Assembly (NCBI GenBank): GCA_035649395.1
Contig: DASRJR010000215.1
Span: forward strand, 3,140-67,139
Length of the DNA: 64,000 nt
Direction of reading: 5' to 3'
Source: Gp6-AA40 sp035649395
Lineage (GTDB): Bacteria > Acidobacteriota > Vicinamibacteria > Vicinamibacterales > UBA2999
The translations under genes were made by a program, and so were the position numbers. The notes under the pieces were generated by a model. That model was given only the letters and a program-made list of their open reading frames with translations. It was not told where the DNA came from and did not search any database. Of the stretch, positions 1-10,035 are shown one piece after another; positions within the stretch are counted from its first letter, which is position 1; each line of letters starts with the position of its first letter.

Positions 1-1
1 G

Positions 2-1126
2 GGATATGTGTTCGGCGGATTCCCGTGGGTGCCTCTCGGCAACAGTCAGGTCACGGTTCTGCCGGTGGCGCAGCTGGCGAGCCTGTTAGGGGTTTACGGA
101 CTCTCGGCCCTGGTCGCATACGTCAACGCCACGCTTGCGTTCGCGTTGCTGACAACGGGCCGTTCGCGTTTCACTGCGCTTGCCGCGGCGGCTGTGGTGA
201 TCCTTGGTGTAGGCGCTTGGGGCGCGTGGCGCATTGCCGACGGGTCGCTCACGCGCCAGGGTGACCCGATCAGAGTCGGATTGATCCAGGGAAACATCGC
301 TCAGGAAGACAAGTGGAAGCCGAGCGAGTCGAGGCGGATCTTCACGACGTACCTCGCGATGACGCGAGACGCGGTCCGCCGTGGCGCCGAGTACGTGATC
401 TGGCCCGAGTCGTCGACGCCGTTCTCGTTCGAAGACCCCAAGGACAGCCCGGCGGCCGATGCGATGGTGCGTGAACTGGCGCGCGAGACACGCGTGCCGC
501 TGCTGTTCGGCAGCGATCAGGTCATTCGCTCGGCAACGCCGGAGTTGTACAACGCCGCGTTTCTGATCACGCCAGAGGGGCGGACGGCCGCTGTGTACCG
601 CAAGGTACATTTGGTGCCGTTCGGCGAATTCTTTCCTCTGCAGCGATGGCTCAAGTTCGTAGCACCGCTGGTGCAGCGCTTCGCGCCGTTTTCAGCGGGT
701 GTAGGACCGGTGATGTTGCCAGTGGGATCCCACCGGGCGAGCACGGCGATCTGTTACGAGGTCGTGTTTCCCGAACTGACGCGCGCGGCGGTGCTCGCTG
801 GCAGCGAGCTGCTGACCACCGTGACCAACGACGGCTGGTACGGGTATTCGTCGGCGCCGTACCAGCATTTCGAGATGGCGTCGATGCGCGCGATCGAGCA
901 CGGACGTTACCTCGCACGTGCGGCCAACACCGGCATCAGCGGCGTCGTCGACCCTTACGGTCGCATAGTCGCCAAGTCGAGTATCTTTGAGCAGGTCACC
1001 GTGATCGCCGAGGCTCGCTTTCTCACGAGCCGAACGGTGTACGCCGGGATTGGGGACGCGGTCGCGTATGCCGCGATCGCCTTGATCGGTGCGACGCTCG
1101 TGGCCGTGCGTCTCAAGTGGATCTAA
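2..1126 (+). CDS. lnt: Apolipoprotein N-acyltransferase, 3' part (5' end outside window)
   Basis: Transfers an acyl chain from phospholipid to the N-terminal cysteine of apolipoproteins, in the inner membrane with the catalytic domain in the periplasm. The reading frame is open to the window edge, so the first visible GTG is not the true start; about 370 of the usual 500 or so residues are visible. The visible part starts in the last N-terminal membrane helices and continues into a nitrilase-like domain with the Glu-Lys-Cys triad: Glu in IWPESSTPF, Lys in YRKVHLVPFGEF and Cys in TAICYEVVFPEL. A final hydrophobic helix lies near the C-terminus, as expected for Lnt. prfB follows 58 bp downstream on the same strand. 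The family call is secure. Confidence 0.95.
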   Translation, partial: GYVFGGFPWVPLGNSQVTVLPVAQLASLLGVYGLSALVAYVNATLAFALLTTGRSRFTALAAAAVVILGVGAWGAWRIADGSLTRQGDPIRVGLIQGNIAQEDKWKPSESRRIFTTYLAMTRDAVRRGAEYVIWPESSTPFSFEDPKDSPAADAMVRELARETRVPLLFGSDQVIRSATPELYNAAFLITPEGRTAAVYRKVHLVPFGEFFPLQRWLKFVAPLVQRFAPFSAGVGPVMLPVGSHRASTAICYEVVFPELTRAAVLAGSELLTTVTNDGWYGYSSAPYQHFEMASMRAIEHGRYLARAANTGISGVVDPYGRIVAKSSIFEQVTVIAEARFLTSRTVYAGIGDAVAYAAIALIGATLVAVRLKWI

Positions 1127-1184
1127 CCGTTTCAGACGGATCTTGGAAGCGGCGCCAACAGATAGTACGCGAGCACAAGGGAGG

Positions 1185-2322
1185 ATGTCGGTGGAGTTGG
1201 ATGACCTCGAACGGCAGTACGACGACCTGAAGCGGCGGGCAGTGGACTTGCGGAGGCATCTTTGAAAACGCCCACCTGGACGACCAGCTCGCGGAGATCG
1301 AGCAGACCATAGCGGGCCCGAATTTCTGGAGCAATCAGACCGACGCGCAGAAGGTTATGCAGCGCCGGCGTCGCGTCGAAGACGACCTGACCCTGCTGCG
1401 GTCCCTGCAGAGGCGAATGGACGACTTGGCCGTGCTGCAGGAGTGGGTGGCGGCAGGCGAGGACGTGCTCGCCGACTTCGAGCGCGGGCTGGCGGAACTC
1501 CGTCAGGAAGTCGAGGCCGCCGAAACGAAGAAGATGCTCGGCGGCGAGCACGATCGTGCGAATGCGATCGTCACCATCCATCCAGGCGCCGGCGGAACCG
1601 AGTCGCAGGATTGGGCCGAGATGCTCCTGCGCATGTATCTGAAGTGGTCCGAGCGTCGCGGGTTCAAGCGCGACGTGATCGACTACCAGCCGGGTGAAGA
1701 GGCGGGCATCAAGAGCGCCACGGTCACGCTTGCGGGTGACTACGCGTATGGGCTGATGGCGGCTGAAGCGGGCGTGCACCGGCTCGTGCGCATCTCGCCA
1801 TTCGACCAGGCCGCACGGCGACACACGTCGTTTGCCTCGGTGTTCGTCTGGCCGGAATTGCCCGAAGACGTCGACATCGCCATCGAAGAGAAGGATCTCC
1901 GGATCGACACGTATCGATCCAGCGGCGCCGGCGGACAACACGTGAACGTGACCGATTCTGCCGTGCGGATCACACATTTGCCCACCGGCATTGTCGTGTC
2001 GTGTCAGAACGAGCGCTCGCAGCACAAGAATCGAGCGCAGGCGATGAAGGTGCTGAAGGCGCGCCTGTTCGACCTCAAGACGAAAGAACAGCAGGCCAGG
2101 CTCGAACAGCTCGGTGGCGAGAAGCGCGACATCGCTTTCGGCAGTCAGATCCGCAGCTACGTGCTGCAGCCCTACCAGATGATCAAGGATCACCGCACGA
2201 AGGTGGAGGTCGGCGACGTCAATCGGGTCCTTGACGGGGACCTCGACGCCTTCATCAAGACCTATTTGATGCAGAGGGCAAGTGGGACCCTGGGCAGTCC
2301 GTCACCAGTGGAGGACGTATAG
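1185..2322 (+). CDS. prfB: Peptide chain release factor 2, made by programmed +1 frameshift
   Basis: Terminates translation at UGA and UAA. A 26-codon frame opens at the ATG at 1185 (MSVELDDLERQYDDLKRR...) and ends at an in-frame TGA at 1263-1265. A +1 slip there joins it to the long downstream frame (ENAHLDDQLAEIE...), giving about 378 residues, the normal RF2 length. The RF2 anticodon-like SPF tripeptide is present in RISPFDQAARRHTSF, and the catalytic GGQ in SSGAGGQHVNVTDSAVR. Annotating only from the ATG at 1357 would lose the N-terminal domain. Known of the family: the slip is inefficient when RF2 is plentiful, so the protein autoregulates its own synthesis. Confidence 0.96.
1254..1268 (+). 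promoter_or_regulatory. prfB programmed +1 frameshift site
   Basis: The slippery codon CTT (1260-1262) is followed directly by TGA, with an SD-like GGAGG (1252-1256) a few bases upstream. This is the arrangement of the classical prfB site. After CTT the ribosome skips one T and continues with GAA AAC GCC in the frame that is open to 2322. Confidence 0.93.
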
Positions 2323-2470
2323 GGTCAGGAGGCCCGTCAAGGCCGCAGAAGCCGCTTCGGCCAGGCCTTCCCGTTTTGCAGCGACTCGGGTAAGATCGGC
2401 GACCCGCTTTGGTCAGATGGGCGTATAGTTAGCTCTACCGGTGTCCCTCGTCGTTTCTCGGGAGGTGTGA

Positions 2471-2710
2471 ATGCTGAAACTCCTGCGTCGGTATTGGGAC
2501 GAAAACGTCAGCTACGAAGGCGACCTCGCATCGTTGCTGATGATGAATGGGCTTCTGCTCGTGCCGCTTGTATTCGCGGCGTTCTTCTATCCCTTTCAGG
2601 TTCTCATTCTTGTGGGCATCTTGCTGGTCGTGAGTTTCGCCGTGTACGAAGGTGTGTACATCTGGCGGAAGCGTCACCCGCACCAGCATCCGCCACAAGC
2701 ACGCGTGTAA
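2471..2710 (+). CDS. Small two-helix membrane protein, function unknown
   Basis: A 79-residue protein preceded by a good SD (GGGAGGTG, 6-8 nt before the ATG). The N-terminus is polar (MLKLLRRYWDENVSYEGDLA). Two hydrophobic stretches follow, roughly residues 22-40 and 43-60, and a basic, His-rich cytoplasmic-looking tail (WRKRHPHQHPP). No enzymatic motif is visible and I do not recognise the family. It is convergent with the penicillin-binding protein, with only 10 bp between the two stops. Confidence 0.75.
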   Translation: MLKLLRRYWDENVSYEGDLASLLMMNGLLLVPLVFAAFFYPFQVLILVGILLVVSFAVYEGVYIWRKRHPHQHPPQARV

Positions 2711-2720
2711 GAACGAAAGA

Positions 2721-5078
2721 CTATTCTTCGAGCGTTGGGCTACTGCTTGCGGCTGCCGTCGGTGGCGGTGTGGACTGCGAGATGGTCTCTGGCTGCGTGC
2801 CGTTGATGAACGCCTCGACCGTGCCAGAGGCGAGCGTGACGAATACGATGTTGCCCGGCGCCTCGAATTTCGGTGGGTTCTTCCGGTCGCCGTAGTTCTG
2901 GATGTAGACTTTCATGAAATCCATCCAGATTGGGAGCGCGGCGGCCGCACCGGTTTCTCCCGACCCGAGCGGCTTCTTCTCGTCGTAGCCGACCCACACA
3001 CCCACAGTCACGTTCGGATCGAACCCGATGAACCAGGCATCGGTGTATTCGTCCATCGTGCCGGTCTTGCCGGCGAGCGGCCAGTCGAGTGAGGCGGCCG
3101 CATTCGCGGTACCGTGCTGCACCACTCCACGCAGCAGGTTCGTCATGACGAATGCGGTGTCGGCGCGCAGCGCCTCGTGCGGCTCGGGCCGATGCTCGTC
3201 GAGGATGTTTCCCTCGCGATCAGAAATGGTGATGACCGAGTACGGCTCCATCCTCACGCCCTGATTCGCGAAGGCCGTGTAGGAGCTGGTCATTTCGACG
3301 AGCGTCGCTTCGGCGGCGCCAAGGGCGAGCGACAGGTAGGGCTGGTAGTTGCCGCGCAGGCCGAATCGCTTCGCGTACGAAACGACATCGCCGGGGCCCA
3401 CCTCGGCCATCGCTTTCACCGCCGGGATGTTGCGCGAGTCCTCGAGCGCGTGTCGCAACGTCACCGGGCCCTCGAACTTGCGGTCGTAATTGAGCGGCTC
3501 GTAGCGCGGCTGGTTGGGCCCCGCTTCGAATGACACCGGCTCGTCGACGAAGACGGACACTGGCGTGAAGCCGCGATCGATCGCCGCGGTGTACACGAAC
3601 GGCTTGAACAGCGAGCCGACCTGTCGTTTGGCCTGGGTGGCGCGATTGAACTTGCTGCGCTGGAAGCTGAATCCGCCGACCATGGCGCGGATCTGTCCAG
3701 TGCGATTGTCGATGGCGATGAGCGCGCCTTCGACCAAGGGCGGCTGCTCGAGCTGCAGGATCGTCGGTCGCTTGTCCTCGAGCGCGCGGACATTCACCTC
3801 GATGAGATCGCCCACTTTGAAGAGGTCGGCGGCCGACGCCTTTCTCGTCCAGGCGAACGCCGTACGAGGCAGGTCCACTTCGTGTGCGCCGATCCGGACA
3901 CGCGCGTTTTCCTTCGGTGTCGTCGGCACGAACGTGACGACGGCGGGAACGATATCGCCAGGGAGAATGGGTTCGGACCAGCGTTCGGTCGTGAACGTCT
4001 CGAGCGGCTTGCCTTCTGCAAGGATGTTGCGCCGGGCCCGGCGGTATCCGGTCTTGCGCTTGTCGATCGCGCGCAGACCACGGTCCAGGGCTGCGTTGGC
4101 GGCTTCCTGAAGCGTGACGTCGAGCGTCGTCTGCACGCGCAGGCCGGCCTGGTAGAGCGTGTCGGCGCCGTACTTCTGCTCGAGCATCTTGCGGATGTCT
4201 TCGACGAAGTACGGAGCAATCGAGCGCTCGGGCGTCGGCTGCCCTTGAAGAACCAGTGGTTGGCGTGCGGCTTCGTCGGCCTGCTCCTTCGTGATGAAGC
4301 CTTCTGCCGCCATCCGCGGCAACACGTAGCCATTGCGCCGGCGCATGTTCTGCTTCGGGTTCACGAACGGACTGAGGCGCGCGGGTGTCTGGATGATCGC
4401 CGCGATCGTGGCGGCCTCCTCGAGCGTGACGTCCTTCGCCGGCTTGTCGAAGTACATCCGCGACGCTGCCTCGACGCCGTACGCGCCGTGGCCGAGCGGA
4501 ATGTGATTGGCGTAGAACGCCAGGATCTCGCGCTTGGTGTAGCGCTTTTCGAGCTGGAACGCGAGCATCGCTTCCTTCAGCTTGCGCTCCCAACCAGCGA
4601 AGCCGGATCGCGCGAACACACCACCCTTCATGTACTCCTGCAGGAAGAGAATGCGCGCGACCTGCTGTGTGATGGTGCTGGCGCCGTAGCGCTGCCCGGT
4701 GATGATGTCGCGGGCGGCGGTGACGATCAGCCGCGTCGGGCTGATGCCGAAGTGGCGCTCGAAGTCGCCGTCTTCGCTGGCGATAATCGCCTGCCGCAGC
4801 ACGGGCGCCATGTCGTCGTAGCCGATGACCACGCGGCGCTCGGTGGCGAACTCGCCAATCTGCTCGCCGTTCGCGGCGAGCAGTCGGGTGATCGTGTTCG
4901 GCTTGTAGTCGTCGAGCGCGCTGACTTCCGCGACGTCGTCCGCGTACGCGAACAAGACTCCGCCGAGCGCCCCGAGCAGCACCGTCAGGACGAACAGCGC
5001 AGCGATGCCGGCACGCCGCGCCACGCGAACCACAACTTTGGTAGGCCGCGGCTCCTGGAGGTCTTCGGGCTGGTCCAC
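2721..5078 (-). CDS. mrcA: Class A penicillin-binding protein (PBP1A type)
   Basis: Bifunctional peptidoglycan glycosyltransferase/transpeptidase of 785 residues anchored by one N-terminal helix (about residues 23-46). The glycosyltransferase domain shows the catalytic signature SEDGDFERHFGI (Glu near residue 102) and GASTITQQVAR. The transpeptidase domain shows the active-site serine in GSLFKPF (about 488), the SRN triad (about 547) and KTGT (about 672, GKTGTMDEYTDAWFIGF). The start codon is GTG with GAGAG just upstream. The C-terminus ends in a Ser/Thr/Pro/Ala-rich tail. It is divergent from dnaK across a 220-bp spacer. Confidence 0.95.
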   Translation of the reverse strand: MDQPEDLQEPRPTKVVVRVARRAGIAALFVLTVLLGALGGVLFAYADDVAEVSALDDYKPNTITRLLAANGEQIGEFATERRVVIGYDDMAPVLRQAIIASEDGDFERHFGISPTRLIVTAARDIITGQRYGASTITQQVARILFLQEYMKGGVFARSGFAGWERKLKEAMLAFQLEKRYTKREILAFYANHIPLGHGAYGVEAASRMYFDKPAKDVTLEEAATIAAIIQTPARLSPFVNPKQNMRRRNGYVLPRMAAEGFITKEQADEAARQPLVLQGQPTPERSIAPYFVEDIRKMLEQKYGADTLYQAGLRVQTTLDVTLQEAANAALDRGLRAIDKRKTGYRRARRNILAEGKPLETFTTERWSEPILPGDIVPAVVTFVPTTPKENARVRIGAHEVDLPRTAFAWTRKASAADLFKVGDLIEVNVRALEDKRPTILQLEQPPLVEGALIAIDNRTGQIRAMVGGFSFQRSKFNRATQAKRQVGSLFKPFVYTAAIDRGFTPVSVFVDEPVSFEAGPNQPRYEPLNYDRKFEGPVTLRHALEDSRNIPAVKAMAEVGPGDVVSYAKRFGLRGNYQPYLSLALGAAEATLVEMTSSYTAFANQGVRMEPYSVITISDREGNILDEHRPEPHEALRADTAFVMTNLLRGVVQHGTANAAASLDWPLAGKTGTMDEYTDAWFIGFDPNVTVGVWVGYDEKKPLGSGETGAAAALPIWMDFMKVYIQNYGDRKNPPKFEAPGNIVFVTLASGTVEAFINGTQPETISQSTPPPTAAASSSPTLEE

Positions 5079-5180
5079 GATCTCTCAACCAGTATCGCAC
5101 CTGGGCTGCTCTCGTGGCGAGGCGCCTGTATTGCGAAATCCTTGCGGCGCCGACAATTGCCAGGGCGGAGAGTTGCTGTC

Positions 5181-5201
5181 CTTGACAACGCTACACTCAG
5201 A
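5181..5201 (+). promoter_or_regulatory. HAIR-like operator for HspR
   Basis: Inverted half-sites CTTGACA and ACTCAGA are separated by 7 nt. The actinobacterial HAIR consensus is CTTGAGT-N7-ACTCAAG; five of seven bases match in each half, with the correct spacing. The element overlaps the -35 box and spacer of the dnaK promoter, where a bound repressor would block RNA polymerase. An HspR-type regulator is encoded at the end of the same operon. Confidence 0.72.
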
Positions 5202-5210
5202 TTTGATAAT
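5182..5210 (+). promoter_or_regulatory. dnaK housekeeping-sigma promoter
   Basis: TTGACA (5182-5187, perfect -35), a 17-nt spacer, then GATAAT (5205-5210, 5/6 match to -10). The predicted transcript starts near 5217, leaving about an 80-nt leader before dnaK. No CIRCE-type inverted repeat is visible, so control appears to be HspR-type rather than HrcA-type. Confidence 0.8.
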
Positions 5211-5298
5211 GAGCACAGCCTAAAGAAGACGCCTGGCCCCTTCGTTACGGGTCGGCGAGCCAGGCCTGCTGGCCCTCGAGACAAGGACGCGTGACACC

Positions 5299-7248
<1,950 letters not shown>

Positions 7249-7251
7249 AAC

Positions 7252-7274
7252 GTAGGGGCCGCCTTGAGGCGGCC
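7252..7274 (+). repeat. CTTNAG-centred palindrome (copy 1) before dnaJ
   Basis: GTAG, then stem GGCCGCC (7257-7263), loop TTGA and stem GGCGGCC (7268-7274). The palindrome ends 11 nt before the dnaJ ATG and occupies the place of a Shine-Dalgarno sequence. Member of a dispersed family with variable stems and the conserved centre CTTNAG. Confidence 0.8.
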
Positions 7275-7285
7275 GCAATCCACCC

Positions 7286-8350
7286 ATGGATCTGTACATC
7301 GTTCTGGGAATCGAGCACGGCGCGTCGGAGTCCGAGATCAAGCGGGCGTACCGACGTCTTGCGCGCCGGTTTCATCCGGACATCAATCCGGGTGACCGCA
7401 CGGCCGAAGCACGGTTCCGGCAGATCCTGGAGGCGTACGAGACCCTGATCGATCCGGCGCGGCGCTCCAAGTACGACGCGGGCCATCCGGATCCGCAGCC
7501 CGCGCGGCCCAGCGGATTCGAGGGCTTCGATTTCTCCACGCGCGGTGTCGACTACTCCGCGACGTTCGGTGATCTCTTCGCCGAAGTCTTGACCGAGCGC
7601 GGCGCGCGAAACGACACCTCGCAGCGCGGCGCCGACCTGCACGCCGAGATGGCCGTGTCGTTCGAGGAGGCGCTGAGCGGGACCCAGCGAGCAGTCACCA
7701 TCACCCGCCGCGAGATTTGCCGGACCTGCGCGGGCAGCGGCCGCACGCGAATGAGCCCAGGCGTGTGCCACCTGTGCCACGGAACCGGTTCGGTGCGTTC
7801 GGTGCGTGGGCACATGGTGTTCTCGGGGAACTGCACGTCGTGCGGCGGCACCGGTCAGCAGATGCCGCGGCCGTGCGATCCCTGCAGCGGTACTGGCGTG
7901 GAGACGCGAAGCGAAACAGTGACCGTGCGGGTGCCGGGCGGCGTCGCCGACGGCGATCGCCTGCGTGTGCCGGGGAAGGGACATGCCGGCACGCGCGGCG
8001 GGGCGCCCGGCGATTTGTACGTCACGGCGAAGGTGGCGTCGCACCCGCTGTATCGCCGCGAGGGCGACGACCTTCACATGATCGTGCCCGTTGCCGTGCA
8101 CGAAGCGGCGTTGGGGACCAAGGTCATCGTGCGCACGCTCGAAGGGGACGCGCGCCTGCGCGTACCGCCCGGCACGCAATCGGGTCAGCGATTCCGCCTG
8201 CGTGAGCGTGGTGCGCCCTCGACGAGAACCGGGCTGCGTGGCGATCTCGTCGTCGAGGTGCGCATCATGCTGCCGAAAGTGCTCGATGAACGCTCGAAGG
8301 AGCTGCTGCGCGAGTTCGGTCGCCTCAACGCGGAAGGCGTTCGGGAGTAG
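7286..8350 (+). CDS. dnaJ: Chaperone protein DnaJ (zinc-finger type)
   Basis: Co-chaperone that stimulates DnaK ATPase. 354 residues: an N-terminal J domain (about 1-67) with the HPD motif in ARRFHPDINPGD, only a weak Gly/Phe linker, a zinc-binding domain with four CxxCxGxG repeats (CRTCAGSG, CHLCHGTG, CTSCGGTG, CDPCSGTG; about residues 145-205), and the two beta domains typical of DnaJ. It follows dnaK by 37 bp and ends 2 bp before hspR. No normal SD precedes the ATG; a GC-rich palindrome lies there instead. Confidence 0.95.
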   Translation: MDLYIVLGIEHGASESEIKRAYRRLARRFHPDINPGDRTAEARFRQILEAYETLIDPARRSKYDAGHPDPQPARPSGFEGFDFSTRGVDYSATFGDLFAEVLTERGARNDTSQRGADLHAEMAVSFEEALSGTQRAVTITRREICRTCAGSGRTRMSPGVCHLCHGTGSVRSVRGHMVFSGNCTSCGGTGQQMPRPCDPCSGTGVETRSETVTVRVPGGVADGDRLRVPGKGHAGTRGGAPGDLYVTAKVASHPLYRREGDDLHMIVPVAVHEAALGTKVIVRTLEGDARLRVPPGTQSGQRFRLRERGAPSTRTGLRGDLVVEVRIMLPKVLDERSKELLREFGRLNAEGVRE

Positions 8351-8352
8351 GC

Positions 8353-8802
8353 ATGGCGAAGCGGGCGGAACGTGGCAAGGCGTACTACATGATCAGCGCG
8401 GTGTCGCAGAAGTACGACATCCATCCGCAGACGCTGCGTCTGTACGAGCGCGAAGGGCTGCTCAAGCCCTCGCGCACCGAGGGCAATACCCGGCTGTACT
8501 CGGAAGAAGATCTGGAGCAGCTCGAGACCATCCTGACGCTGACGCGCGATCTCGGCGTCAACCTCGCTGGCGTCGAGATCATCTTGAACCTGCGGCGCAA
8601 GATCGAGCAGATGCAAGGCGAGGTCAATCAGTTCATGGACTACGTGAAGCGCGAGCTGGCCCGTGGCATCGACGACTGGGAGCAGCGTCTCGGCACTGCG
8701 CTCGTCAAGTCAACACCGACCGACCTCGTGCGCCGCACGCCGCCACCCGTCGAGGAACCCGAGGCCGGGGGGCGCAGGCCGACGCGGAAGTCGAGCAGCT
8801 AG
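8353..8802 (+). CDS. hspR: Heat-shock repressor HspR, MerR family
   Basis: 149-residue MerR-type regulator. The N-terminal winged-helix region (YYMISAVSQKYDIHPQTLRLYEREGLLKPSR, NTRLYSEEDLEQLETI) matches HspR, followed by a coiled coil (IILNLRRKIEQMQGEVNQFMDYVKREL) and a disordered basic tail. Known of the family: HspR binds HAIR elements with DnaK as co-repressor. Its position at the end of dnaK-dnaJ and the HAIR-like element at 5181-5201 suggest autoregulation. Only two bases separate it from dnaJ, so translation is probably coupled. Confidence 0.88.
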   Translation: MAKRAERGKAYYMISAVSQKYDIHPQTLRLYEREGLLKPSRTEGNTRLYSEEDLEQLETILTLTRDLGVNLAGVEIILNLRRKIEQMQGEVNQFMDYVKRELARGIDDWEQRLGTALVKSTPTDLVRRTPPPVEEPEAGGRRPTRKSSS

Positions 8803-8816
8803 GAGTCTTCGGCGTT

Positions 8817-9872
8817 CTACAAGCTGGGAACGATGCGCAACCCACTGACCGGGCCTGGGAGCGCGCCTTGCGGACGCCACCCGAGTTGGATCACCTCGAA
8901 GTCGCTGGCCGTCAGGGCGGCGAACGCGGGATTGAGGATGCCGTTGTCCCAGCGAGTGTCGAAGGCCCCGCTGATGTACATGTCCGATCCGTTGTCCGCC
9001 ACGATCAGGCCGTAGCGCTGCATCGCACGGAAGATCCGCTGGAGTTCCGGCCTGAATCCCGACAGGTCTTTCGAGGCCTTGAGCCGGAGCCGCGCCCCCA
9101 TTGGCAGAGCCCCGGAAGTTGATCCGGCGCGGTGTGAGGCCGGATACACGTACCCGTTCGTCGCACGCACGGTCACGCGGAACGCGTGCATGATCTCGGC
9201 GGTGCCAAACGCCTCGTCATGGCGCACCAGGCCGGGCAGAATCGCGAGTCCGGCGGCGTCCGCCGACGTCCAGCCGTCCGGACGACGGGTGTTGGTGTCG
9301 AGATCGAAGAACGCGCCGGACCCGGCCCGCCACGTCGTCCCGTCGAAGAACACGTTGTACAGCTCGTAGAGATGACGGTTGTCGCGATCGACGATCAACA
9401 TGTGTCGATCGCTGCCGCTGCGTCGATCGATGTTGCCCGGTTCACCACCTTCGATCCAGTGCGCCTGCGCGATCGCCTCATCAGGAATGGGATAGAAGGC
9501 ATAGCTGCGATTCGTGGAGTGATCCACGCCGTCGCTTTCGTCGACGTACTGAAACTGCACCGTTTTCTTTGGCTGCGATCCATCGACCACGATGTACGGA
9601 AAGCCGTAGATCTCGACGCTGCCGGGTGATGCTTCGCCGCCGAAATCGGGATGAAGCCGGCGGGTCGAGCCGTTGTTGATGAACGTAATGTAGTTGGCGG
9701 ATGCCGCGTCGACCGGTGCCGCCGAGACGTCGACGTTCCACCAGTTGTCGCGAGGGAAGAGCGGCAGCGGCTGGGGCAGGGCGCCGTTGAGCGTTGCGCC
9801 GACTACGGTGACAGTCGCGCCCGCGGCGAGGGCGAGGACCGCGCAGAGCTGTCGCGAGGATCTCGATCGCAT
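8817..9872 (-). CDS. Secreted protein of unknown function
   Basis: The open frame begins at 9944, but the ATG at 9872 gives a clear signal peptide (MRSRSSRQLCAVLALAAGATVTVVGA) and a 351-residue product. The mature part begins LPLFPRDNWWNVDVSAAPVD and is rich in Trp, Asp and Gly, with blocks such as GSDRHMLIVDRDNRHLYELYNVFFDG and LPGLVRHDEAFGTAEIMHAFRVTV. I do not recognise a named family. The conserved-looking His/Asp/Arg blocks are compatible with a periplasmic or extracellular fold, but no function can be assigned. It is convergent with hspR (14 bp apart). Confidence 0.7.
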   Translation of the reverse strand: MRSRSSRQLCAVLALAAGATVTVVGATLNGALPQPLPLFPRDNWWNVDVSAAPVDAASANYITFINNGSTRRLHPDFGGEASPGSVEIYGFPYIVVDGSQPKKTVQFQYVDESDGVDHSTNRSYAFYPIPDEAIAQAHWIEGGEPGNIDRRSGSDRHMLIVDRDNRHLYELYNVFFDGTTWRAGSGAFFDLDTNTRRPDGWTSADAAGLAILPGLVRHDEAFGTAEIMHAFRVTVRATNGYVYPASHRAGSTSGALPMGARLRLKASKDLSGFRPELQRIFRAMQRYGLIVADNGSDMYISGAFDTRWDNGILNPAFAALTASDFEVIQLGWRPQGALPGPVSGLRIVPSL

Positions 9873-10035
9873 CTCGCATCGAGAGGCAACGTGCGTGCCG
9901 ATCACGATCGCGAAGATTTTCGAGTGTGACGCACGAGCGACCACACACTTCTGTCATTCGACCAGATGTTTTTGGAATCGCCTTCGAGGGGTTGCTCGGG
10001 ATCTCCGTGCACCGCGTTAGGAGTTAACATGATGT

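Noticed and set aside
3882..5294. 470-codon plus-strand frame opposite the PBP gene
   Set aside because: Antisense shadow of a protein with all class A PBP motifs.
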